From contig DVIJ01000108.1 of the NCBI GenBank assembly GCA_018711415.1, positions 1-19,897 on the forward strand: a DNA stretch of 19,897 bases. Reading direction: 5' to 3'. This document shows, in pieces, positions 6,517-13,561 of this stretch; position 1 is the stretch's first letter; every line of letters begins with the position of its first letter. A program made the position numbers and the translations under genes. Below the pieces are notes generated by a model that was not told the origin of the DNA, ran no database searches, and saw only the letters and a program-made list of their open reading frames with translations. The DNA comes from Scatomorpha merdavium. GTDB taxonomy: Bacteria > Bacillota > Clostridia > Oscillospirales > Oscillospiraceae.

Positions 6517-9084
6517 ATGCCAACTACTAACGGCAGCCGCAAGAGCACAAGCTCCTCTGGCAGCGCGAAGAAAAGCGGCGGCACGGCGAAAAAGCCCGCC
6601 GCCTCCAAGAACAATTCCAGGTCCGCGAAGAACGCGCCAAAGCCCATCAGGCGCGAAGTCGGCGCGGCCGTATGCGCGTTTCTGGCCATATTCTCATTTA
6701 TCGGCTATTTCGACGTGGACGGCTGGTTCATAGACTTCTTCTGCGGTTTTGTAAAGGGCATCCTGGGCTGGGGATTCTATCTGTTCCCGCCCGCGCTGCT
6801 GCTCGCGGCGATAGCGCTGGCCTTTCACCGGGGCAGACCGGTGGCGTTCCGGGTGTTCTGCTGCTTCATGCTGCCCATCATCTTCGGTGCGATCGCGCAC
6901 CTGCTCTTCTCGAGGACGGCGCTGGTCCTGGGCGGCAGTTTCTCTGAGCTCATAAAGGGCCTCTATGCCGAGGGCAAGCTGCTGGAGGGCGGCGGTATGA
7001 TCGCGGGCCTGCTCGCCATGGCGCTGGAGTCCATGTTCAGCGTCTACGGCGCGTTTCCGCTGCTTTTGGCGCTGCTGCTGTTCTTCCTCATGTATTCGGT
7101 GAATCTCAGCATCGGCAAGATATACCGCTGGCTCTCCGGGCGCGAGCGTGTGGAGTATGAATACGAGCCGGAGCCCGAGCCGCAGCGCAAGCCCGCCCCT
7201 GTCAAAGAGACGGCCAAGCCCCAGAAGCGGCCGAAAAACCGTGTTATCGACATACCCATGGACGATGACCCCAGCGAGCTGGAGGACGACGACGTAAAAC
7301 TCAGCTACTTCACTGAGGACGAGCTGGGCATAAAGGCCCAGCCCAAGCCGACGAGGCAGTCGCAGCCTGCGCCGGAACCGGTGTTTGACCTGGAGGACGA
7401 GCTTTCGGAGCCCGCGTTCGCGCCGGTGAACGTCCCGCCCGCAGAGCAGCCGAAACCGCAGGCAAAGCCCAGCCGCGCGGAGGTGGAGGCGGAGACTGCC
7501 GCCGTTGCGGAGGAGATAGACAGGGCCGCCGCGTCCACCCCGGAATACGAGTTCCCGCCCATAGACCTGCTGCGCAAGGGTACTGCGGCCGCCGTGGACG
7601 GACGCGACGAAATAGCCCTCAACCGCGACAGGCTCGAGACCACGCTGCACAGCTTCGGCGTCGCGGCGAACATCGTCGGCGTCACGCGCGGGCCTACGGT
7701 CACGCGCTACGACCTTGAGCTTGACGCGGGCGTCAAGCTAACGAAGCTGACGAACCTCTCAAGCGACCTCGCCCTGTCTCTGGGCGTCATGAACGTGCGC
7801 ATCGCGCCCATCCCGGACAAGATATCCACCGTCGGCGTCGAGGTACCGAACAAGATAGTCAGTATCGTCTACCTGCGCGACATCATAGATTCGCCCGCGT
7901 TCAGGAACGCGCAGTCGAGCCTGTCCTTCGCCATAGGCAAGGACATAAGCGGCGAGTGCGTCGTCGGCAACATCGCAAAGCTGCCGCATATGCTCATCGC
8001 CGGCACGACGGGCTCGGGCAAATCCGTCTGCCTCAATTCGCTGCTGCTGAGTCTCCTGTATAAGTCCACGCCGGAGCAGGTCAGGCTCATCATGATAGAC
8101 CCGAAGATGGTCGAGCTCGGCATCTATAACGGCATACCGCACCTCTTCGTCCCCGTCGTGACGGACCCGAAGAAGGCCGCGGGAGCGTTGCAGTGGGCTG
8201 TCGTGGAGATGCTCAAGCGCTACCGCCTCTTCTCCGAGGCCGGCGTGCGCGACCTTGCCGGCTACAACGCGCACCAGAAGAAGATAGGCGGCGAGACGAT
8301 GCCGCAGGTCGTCATCGTCGTGGACGAGCTGGCAGACCTCATGCTCGTCGCGTCCAAGGACGTTGAGGAGAGCATCTGCCGCGTGGCTCAGATGGGGCGC
8401 GCCTCCGGTATGCACCTCATAATCGCAACACAGAGGCCGTCCGCAGACGTCATCACGGGCCTCATGAAAGCCAATATACCGAGCCGTATCGCCTTTGCGG
8501 TCTCGAGCGCGATGGAGTCGCGGATAATACTTGACGCGGCCGGCGCAGAAAAGCTCATAGGTATGGGTGACATGCTGTATTCGCCCCTGGGCAGCGGCAA
8601 GCCCATGCGCATCCAGGGCGCATATGTCTCGGACGAGGAGCGCGAGGACGTCATCGACTTCATAAAGCGCAGCTCCGCGCCGGAGTACTCCGAGGACATC
8701 CTGGAGCAGATAGAAAAGGCGGCGGAGGACAAGCCAGCAAGCGGCTCTTCCAAGTCGCAGGCAGACGAAGAGCCGCAGGCAAAGTCGCAGTTCGACGAGC
8801 TGCTTCCGCAGGCGGTGGACGTCATCTTCGAGACGAAGCAGGCGAGCGTTTCCATGCTCCAGCGCAGGCTGAAGCTGGGCTACTCGCGCGCAGCGCGGCT
8901 GGTAGACCAGATGGAGCAACTGGGCATAGTGGGTCCGTTCGAGGGCTCGAAGCCCAGGCAGGTGCTCATAACCAAGCAGCAGTGGCAGGAGATGCAGCTC
9001 ATGAACGGCGCCGCGCCGACGGAGCGTTTCCAGACGGAGATGGAATTCGGTACAGATGCTGACGAGGACGCTGATCTGCCATGA
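6517..9084 (+). CDS. ftsK: DNA translocase FtsK/SpoIIIE
   Basis: An 855-residue septal DNA pump that clears chromosomal DNA from the closing division (or sporulation) septum. The order is: a Ser/Lys/Ala-rich cytosolic tail (about 1-45); about four membrane helices (48-200); a Pro/Glu-rich linker (205-345); the RecA-like motor, with Walker A GTTGSGKS at 496-503 and Walker B VVIVVDELADL around D603; and a C-terminal winged-helix gamma domain (about 758-830, VSMLQRRLKLGYSRAARLVDQ) that reads polar DNA motifs. Length is close to SpoIIIE and well short of E. coli FtsK. AAAGGA at 6500-6505 precedes ATG 6517 by 11 bases. Sequence alone does not show whether it serves vegetative division, sporulation or both. 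The stop overlaps mrnC (ATGA). Confidence 0.96.
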   Translation: MPTTNGSRKSTSSSGSAKKSGGTAKKPAASKNNSRSAKNAPKPIRREVGAAVCAFLAIFSFIGYFDVDGWFIDFFCGFVKGILGWGFYLFPPALLLAAIALAFHRGRPVAFRVFCCFMLPIIFGAIAHLLFSRTALVLGGSFSELIKGLYAEGKLLEGGGMIAGLLAMALESMFSVYGAFPLLLALLLFFLMYSVNLSIGKIYRWLSGRERVEYEYEPEPEPQRKPAPVKETAKPQKRPKNRVIDIPMDDDPSELEDDDVKLSYFTEDELGIKAQPKPTRQSQPAPEPVFDLEDELSEPAFAPVNVPPAEQPKPQAKPSRAEVEAETAAVAEEIDRAAASTPEYEFPPIDLLRKGTAAAVDGRDEIALNRDRLETTLHSFGVAANIVGVTRGPTVTRYDLELDAGVKLTKLTNLSSDLALSLGVMNVRIAPIPDKISTVGVEVPNKIVSIVYLRDIIDSPAFRNAQSSLSFAIGKDISGECVVGNIAKLPHMLIAGTTGSGKSVCLNSLLLSLLYKSTPEQVRLIMIDPKMVELGIYNGIPHLFVPVVTDPKKAAGALQWAVVEMLKRYRLFSEAGVRDLAGYNAHQKKIGGETMPQVVIVVDELADLMLVASKDVEESICRVAQMGRASGMHLIIATQRPSADVITGLMKANIPSRIAFAVSSAMESRIILDAAGAEKLIGMGDMLYSPLGSGKPMRIQGAYVSDEEREDVIDFIKRSSAPEYSEDILEQIEKAAEDKPASGSSKSQADEEPQAKSQFDELLPQAVDVIFETKQASVSMLQRRLKLGYSRAARLVDQMEQLGIVGPFEGSKPRQVLITKQQWQEMQLMNGAAPTERFQTEMEFGTDADEDADLP

Positions 9085-9470
9085 CGGACGCGGAACTTGG
9101 GAAACTCAGCATTCTCGGCCTGGCCCATGTCGGGGACGCGGTGTATGAACTGCTGGTGCGTACGCTCCTGGCCGAGCGCGGTATAGCGACGGTGGTCCAG
9201 CTGCACCGGGAGACTGTAGCGCGCGTAAAGGCCCCTGCGCAGGCGCAGGCGGCGGCGGTAATACTGCCGCTGCTCACCGAGGCGGAGCACGACGTATACA
9301 GGCGTGGGCGCAACAGCCACGTCAACACCGTGCCGCACGGCTCAACGCCGGGGCAATATCACGCTGCGACGGCGCTGGAGGCGGTTTTCGGCTGGCTCTG
9401 GCTAAAAGGCGAGCACGGGAGAGTGCGGGAACTTTTCAGCCATATTACGGAGGAACTGGATGCCACTTGA
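9081..9470 (+). CDS. mrnC: Mini-ribonuclease 3
   Basis: A 129-residue RNase III catalytic domain without the double-stranded-RNA-binding domain, the hallmark of Firmicute Mini-III. In Bacillus it trims the ends of 23S rRNA precursor. The catalytic box is HVGDAVYELLVR with D19, and the second acidic residue is E100 in ATALEAVFGWLWL; the GRNSHVN segment between them is also typical. It overlaps ftsK by 4 bases and rqcH by 11 bases, so the three are surely co-transcribed and probably translationally coupled. In many Firmicutes this gene lies near cysS; here its neighbours differ. Confidence 0.94.
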   Translation: MTDAELGKLSILGLAHVGDAVYELLVRTLLAERGIATVVQLHRETVARVKAPAQAQAAAVILPLLTEAEHDVYRRGRNSHVNTVPHGSTPGQYHAATALEAVFGWLWLKGEHGRVRELFSHITEELDAT

Positions 9471-11175
9471 CGCAGTGTGCCTTTCGGCACTGGTAGACGA
9501 ACTTGCGCCCGAGCTCGAGGGCGCGCACATAGACAAGGTGCAGCAGCCCGCGCGGGACCTGCTGCTGCTCTCGCTGTATTCTCGGCGCGGCAGCCGCAAG
9601 CTGCTGATCTCGGCAGGCGTCGGGATGGCGCGTCTGCACTTGACTTCGGAGCGGTATGAAAACCCGGAAACACCGCCGATGTTTTGCATGCTGCTGCGCA
9701 AGCACCTCGTAGGAGCGCGGATAGACAGCATCACGCAGCCGGAGCACGAGCGCATAGCCGTTCTTGAACTGACAGCCCGGGACGAGCTGGGCGTGGAGAG
9801 CAAGAAGCGTCTCGTAGCCGAGCTCATGGGCCGCTCGTCTAACCTCATACTTGTGGACGCGGAGGGCATCATCATAGACTGCCTGCGCCGCGCGGATTTC
9901 GGGGAGGACGCCTACAGGCGGCTGCTCCCCGGCATGATATACAGGCTGCCGCCCCGGCCGCAGAAGCCGGACGCTCTTGAGCTGAGCCCGTCAGAACGCC
10001 GAGCGGCGCTGATGAATACGGATGCATCCAAGCCGGGCGACAAGCGCTTGACGGAGGCCTTTTCCGGCCTGCCGCCGCTCATTGCGCGCGAGCTGGCGCA
10101 CCGCTCGGAGCGCGGAGGCGATCTCTGCGCTGCGCTGGACGCCTATGCGGAGAGCGTGCAGGCGGGCGAGCTCACACCATACATGCTGGTGGAGAACGGG
10201 CAGGCCCGGGACTTCAGCTTCATGCGTATCACACAGTACGGCGAGGCGGTAAGATGCGAGCCGAGAGGCGGCTTTTCCGCGCTGCTGGACGAGTTCTACG
10301 CCGGGCGCGAGCGCGCGGAGCGGATGCGCCGCGTGTCTCACGAGCTGACGAAAACTGTCCGCACCCTGCGGGACAGGCAGTCGCGCAAGCTGGCCCAGCA
10401 GCGCACGGAGCTGGCCAAGACAGCGGACAGGGAGGAACTCAGGAAGCGCGGCGACCTCATAACAGCAAACCTCTGGCGGGCTGAGCGCGGAGCGCGGACT
10501 CTACTGTGCGAGGACTATTTTTCTGAGGGCTGCCCGACGGTGGAACTTGCGCTGGACCCGCTTAAGACCCCGCAGCAGAATGCTGCGGCGGCCTACAAGG
10601 AGTACAAGAAGGCCGCGGCGGCGGAGCAGCACCTGACAAAGCTCATTGCGGAAGGCGACGCCATGCTGGATTACCTTGAGAGCGTGCTGGACAATCTCAG
10701 CCGTGCCGCGAGCGAGAAGGAGGTAGCGGAGATCCGCCGCGAGCTCATGGACGCCGGCGTTTTGCGCCGACCCAAGGGCGGAAAAGAGCGCAAGGCGAAG
10801 CCGCTCGGTCCCGTGAGATACGTTTCCGGCACCGGATACGAGATACTGGTGGGCCGCTCCAACACACAAAACGATGAGCTTACCTTCAAAACGGCGCGGC
10901 GTACGGATATCTGGCTCCACGCGCAGAAGATACACGGTTCGCACGTCATCATTCGGGCGGAGGACACGGCCCCGGATGTGCAGACCTTGGCAGAAGCCGC
11001 CGGACTCGCGGCCTACTACTCTCAGGCGAGAGAAAGCGGAAAGGTGCCTGTCGATTTCACACAGGTCAGGTTCGTAAAAAAGCCGGCAGGTTCCTTGCCA
11101 GGCAAGGTCATATACACCAACTATGAGACGCTGATGGCGGAGCCGCGCCTCCCGGGTGCGGAGCCGAGAGTTTGA
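9460..11175 (+). CDS. rqcH: RqcH, NFACT-family ribosome quality control factor
   Basis: RqcH (Rqc2/NEMF family, formerly FbpA/YloA) binds 50S subunits blocked by peptidyl-tRNA and directs addition of alanine tails that mark the stalled chain for degradation. The 571 residues show NFACT-N (YENPETPPMFCMLLRKHL near 66-83; LMGRSSNLILVD), a long charged coiled coil (about 285-435), and NFACT-R (about 445-560; EILVGRSNTQNDELT, TDIWLHAQKIHGSHVII with D483 and H487, PGKVIYTNY). At positions 97-98, where B. subtilis RqcH has the essential Asp-Arg pair, this protein has Glu-Arg (E97-R98). The start ATG 9460 is preceded by GGAGGAA and matches the family length. Older annotations as a fibronectin-binding protein are probably misleading for a cytosolic protein. 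Confidence 0.95.
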   Translation: MPLDAVCLSALVDELAPELEGAHIDKVQQPARDLLLLSLYSRRGSRKLLISAGVGMARLHLTSERYENPETPPMFCMLLRKHLVGARIDSITQPEHERIAVLELTARDELGVESKKRLVAELMGRSSNLILVDAEGIIIDCLRRADFGEDAYRRLLPGMIYRLPPRPQKPDALELSPSERRAALMNTDASKPGDKRLTEAFSGLPPLIARELAHRSERGGDLCAALDAYAESVQAGELTPYMLVENGQARDFSFMRITQYGEAVRCEPRGGFSALLDEFYAGRERAERMRRVSHELTKTVRTLRDRQSRKLAQQRTELAKTADREELRKRGDLITANLWRAERGARTLLCEDYFSEGCPTVELALDPLKTPQQNAAAAYKEYKKAAAAEQHLTKLIAEGDAMLDYLESVLDNLSRAASEKEVAEIRRELMDAGVLRRPKGGKERKAKPLGPVRYVSGTGYEILVGRSNTQNDELTFKTARRTDIWLHAQKIHGSHVIIRAEDTAPDVQTLAEAAGLAAYYSQARESGKVPVDFTQVRFVKKPAGSLPGKVIYTNYETLMAEPRLPGAEPRV

Positions 11176-11191
11176 AAAGCGAGGTGGCAGC

Positions 11192-11599
11192 GTGAAGAAA
11201 CTGGTAATACCCGCCGAAGTCTCCGAGCTTGCCCGCCTCAATGAGGCGATCAATGAAGAGCTCATGGGCCGCGGATGCTCTAAGCGCATGCAGTTTCAGG
11301 TCTCATTGGCTGCGGAGGAGATCTTTACAAACATCGCAAGCTACGCATACGGCCCTGTTGAAGGCAATGCGGAAGTCCTCATCGATGTAAGCGGGGACCC
11401 CCCCGAGCTGAGCATCAGTTTTGCGGATAGAGGCGCGCCCTTCAACCCGCTGGACTGCCCGGAGGCCGACACGAGCCTCGGCGCGGATGAAAGAGAAATC
11501 GGTGGTCTTGGCATTCTGCTCGTCAAAAAAACAATGGATAAAGTGGAATACGAGTACAAGGACGGTAAAAACATCCTTACCATCACCAAGAGACTCTGA
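11192..11599 (+). CDS. RsbW/SpoIIAB-like anti-sigma factor serine kinase (HATPase)
   Basis: A 135-residue GHKL-fold protein of the RsbW/SpoIIAB class. Such proteins bind a target (classically a sigma factor) or, alternatively, a STAS antagonist, which they phosphorylate on Ser/Thr. The ATP-site boxes are intact: N-box AAEEIFTNIASYAY (E42, N47), G1 box DRGAPFNP (D79, G81) and G2 box GGLGILLVKKTMD (104 on). The GTG at 11192 is chosen because GAGG at 11181-11184 lies 7 bases before it and VKKLVIPAEVSELARL matches the first strand; an upstream ATG at 11156 lies within rqcH. The partner STAS gene follows 17 bases on. No sigma factor gene is nearby, so its target is open. It is 16 bases after rqcH, and I see no promoter of its own. 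Confidence 0.9.
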   Translation: MKKLVIPAEVSELARLNEAINEELMGRGCSKRMQFQVSLAAEEIFTNIASYAYGPVEGNAEVLIDVSGDPPELSISFADRGAPFNPLDCPEADTSLGADEREIGGLGILLVKKTMDKVEYEYKDGKNILTITKRL

Positions 11600-11616
11600 G
11601 GAAAGGGAGACGCCAC

Positions 11617-11913
11617 ATGAATATTGAAAAAACTCAAAGCGGTTCTGACCTGGTAATTTCCCTGGACGGCAGGCTGGACACCACCACCGCTCCGAAGCTG
11701 GAGGCGGTGCTCAAAACCTCGCTGGAAGGCATCGACAAGCTGACGCTGGACTTTTCGGGACTCAGCTACCTTTCTTCCGCCGGCCTGCGCGTTGTGCTTT
11801 TGGCGCAGAAATACATGAGCAAACACGGTCAGATGATCGTAAAGAACGTCAACGAGACGATAATGGACGTTTTTGAGGTCACCGGATTTACGGATATCCT
11901 CACCATCGAGTGA
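11617..11913 (+). CDS. STAS-domain anti-sigma factor antagonist (SpoIIAA/RsbV-like)
   Basis: A 98-residue single STAS domain. Members bind the RsbW-type kinase when unphosphorylated and release it when phosphorylated. ISLDGRLDTTTAPKLE and LSYLSSAGLRVVLLAQK are the diagnostic segments. Aligning LSSAGL with the SpoIIAA segment MDSSGL places S54 at the phosphorylated serine; the preceding Asp is Ser here, as in many STAS antagonists. AAAGGGAG upstream of ATG 11617 is a good ribosome site. The gene sits 17 bases after its likely kinase, and its stop is 2 bases from the preferred start of the formyltransferase. The dephosphorylating partner is most likely the SpoIIE-type phosphatase at 15309-16985. 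Confidence 0.93.
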   Translation: MNIEKTQSGSDLVISLDGRLDTTTAPKLEAVLKTSLEGIDKLTLDFSGLSYLSSAGLRVVLLAQKYMSKHGQMIVKNVNETIMDVFEVTGFTDILTIE

Positions 11914-11915
11914 AT

Positions 11916-12692
11916 ATGAAGATCGCCTATGTCGGCATCGACGCGCTGTATCCGGCTCTGCCGGCGCTGGCCGAGGCGGGCTGCGAGATCGGCTGGGTGT
12001 TCTCATGCGAGACGGATAACGTCACGGAGTTCAACTTGCAGGTCTGCGATTTTGCGAGGAAGCGCGGCATACCGCTCAGGCTCGAGCGCATATGCCGACA
12101 GGATGTAGAAAGGCTGCTGGACGGCGGCTGCGAGGCGCTCATATGCGGCGGCTATTACCACCGCCTACCCGTTGACTCCCGCCTTCGTATGGTGAACATC
12201 CACCCCTCTCTGCTGCCGGTGGGCCGGGGTGCATGGCCGCTTCCGGTGACCATCCTGCGGGGCCTGCGCGAGAGTGGTGTGAGCGTGCACAGAGTGACGG
12301 AGGGCTTTGACGAAGGCCCGGTGCTGCTGCAGGAGCGCATCGAGCTCGGGCCGAGGGAGGACCTTGAGAGCCTTACGGCAAAGCTGCAGGCCCTGCTGCC
12401 GGGTCTGATGCGCCGCCTTGCCGCGGATTTCGACTCGCTATACTCCTCCGCGCGGCCGCAGGCCGGGGGAGAGTATTGGCCATGCCCCTCGGAGTCGGAC
12501 TATGTCCTGACTCCGGACACTCCGTTACAGGAGGCGGACCTGGTCCTCCGCGCCTTTTACGGCTATGAGTGCGTCTATCACGGTCCGGGCGGACGCTTCG
12601 GCCTCATACGCGGGCGCGCAGTCGCCGCCGGAACCGGTGGCTTACCTATCCTGGGCGGCGAGATAGTTGCTGAGAGGATTGAGAGCCTTTGA
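11916..12692 (+). CDS. Formyltransferase-family protein (methionyl-tRNA formyltransferase-like)
   Basis: A 258-residue protein with the 10-formyltetrahydrofolate-dependent transferase fold. The catalytic triad is visible as N94 and H96 in VNIHPSLLP and D132 in FDEGPVLL, with the same 38-residue Asn-to-Asp spacing as E. coli Fmt. A short C-terminal part (about 190-258, ADLVLRAFYGYE) resembles a reduced Formyl_trans_C domain. It is shorter than true Fmt (about 310 residues) and is not next to def. It could formylate an amino sugar, an amino acid or an unusual aminoacyl substrate rather than initiator tRNA; the substrate is unknown. ATG 11916 is preferred because MKIAYVGID begins the first strand; GTG 11910 is an alternative. 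Neither has a strong ribosome site, so coupling to the STAS gene is likely. Confidence 0.85.
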   Translation: MKIAYVGIDALYPALPALAEAGCEIGWVFSCETDNVTEFNLQVCDFARKRGIPLRLERICRQDVERLLDGGCEALICGGYYHRLPVDSRLRMVNIHPSLLPVGRGAWPLPVTILRGLRESGVSVHRVTEGFDEGPVLLQERIELGPREDLESLTAKLQALLPGLMRRLAADFDSLYSSARPQAGGEYWPCPSESDYVLTPDTPLQEADLVLRAFYGYECVYHGPGGRFGLIRGRAVAAGTGGLPILGGEIVAERIESL

Positions 12693-13561
12693 ACACCGAG
12701 ACCCGGGAAATCAGCCTCCGGGATAGAGACAAAATAGAAGAACTGCGCCGAACCTGCGGCCATGTCAGCGCCTCACATGCCTTTGCCTCGCTTTACATCT
12801 GGCGTGTGGATATGGGCCTGAGCATATGCCTGGGAGAGGACGCATTTGCGGTCAAGTACCGGCTGAGAGGCGATAACTCCTGGTTTTTCCCATGCGGCAA
12901 GCCGGAAGCTGTGCGAGAGTTTATTTCCGCTATGCTGGAGCGTTCGGAGCCGCTGCGTTTAAGTTATGTACGTGATGAGGATGCAGATTTCCTTCGCCGC
13001 GAGTTTCCGGGAAGATTCCAAATAGCCGAAGTGCCGGGAGACAGCGAATATATCTATGACCGCGCCGGCCAAGTAAGTCTGGATGGCGGACGCTTTGTGC
13101 GCTTGCGCAACGACATACACCGCATTGAGCGCGGACATGAACTGTGCTGGGAGCCGGTCGGGCCTGGACATGGAGTTGAGACAGCGCGTGCCGTCTGTCG
13201 CTCCTGGGCTCACCCTATGGCAAGCCCCGAGGGCCTGCGCGATGCCCGCGCCTGTGACTGCCTGTTCGACAACTGGCTGGAGCTAGAAGCGCGCGGCGTC
13301 ATCGTATACGTGGACGGAGAGCCGATGAGCGTGACGGCGGGCTATCCGTTGAGCGAGGAGATCTTTGACCTCAGCCTGTCCAAGCAGAGCCGGCGCCTCT
13401 CGGGACTGTCCGTGTACTCGCGGCACGCGCTGATACGCTCGCTGCCGGAAGAATATCAACTTCTGAACGGCGAAGAGGACCTTGGTATTGCCGGGCTGAG
13501 GCAGATGAAGGAGCTGATGCGCCCGGTTTCCATGATAAAAATGTACGAGGGGAGGGCCTGA
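12689..13561 (+). CDS. DUF2156 / phosphatidylglycerol lysyltransferase C-terminal-like protein
   Basis: A 290-residue soluble protein of the DUF2156 type, built of GNAT-like folds and related to the aminoacyl-transferring domain of MprF. Recognised from the FVRLRNDIHRIERGHEL segment (about 135-151), an acyltransferase-like core (GVIVYVDGEPMSVTAGYPLS, then FDLSLSKQSRRLSGLSVY), and the closing LNGEEDLGIAGLRQMKELMRP near residue 255-280. Relatives of the MprF domain transfer amino acids from tRNA to lipids, but soluble members are uncharacterised, so the substrate is unknown. The start is TTG 12689, overlapping the formyltransferase stop by 4 bases, with AGAGGA about 10 bases upstream; no better ATG exists. 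The stop abuts the transporter ATG with no gap. Its place between a formyltransferase and a transporter suggests a modification step. Confidence 0.85.
   Translation: MNTETREISLRDRDKIEELRRTCGHVSASHAFASLYIWRVDMGLSICLGEDAFAVKYRLRGDNSWFFPCGKPEAVREFISAMLERSEPLRLSYVRDEDADFLRREFPGRFQIAEVPGDSEYIYDRAGQVSLDGGRFVRLRNDIHRIERGHELCWEPVGPGHGVETARAVCRSWAHPMASPEGLRDARACDCLFDNWLELEARGVIVYVDGEPMSVTAGYPLSEEIFDLSLSKQSRRLSGLSVYSRHALIRSLPEEYQLLNGEEDLGIAGLRQMKELMRPVSMIKMYEGRA

Noticed and set aside
6517..6660. Low-complexity Ser/Lys/Ala start of FtsK considered as a tandem repeat.
   Set aside because: No regular repeat unit at DNA or protein level; it is an ordinary disordered cytosolic tail.
11093..11107. Perfect 15-base palindrome CCTTGCCAGGCAAGG near the rqcH end, first taken as an operator or terminator before the partner-switch genes.
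   Set aside because: It encodes the conserved LPGKVIY segment of RqcH, has no following T-run, and no good -35/-10 pair surrounds it.
9460..11175. Fibronectin-binding surface protein, an old label for this family.
   Set aside because: No signal peptide or anchor; NFACT-N, coiled coil and NFACT-R match cytosolic RqcH.
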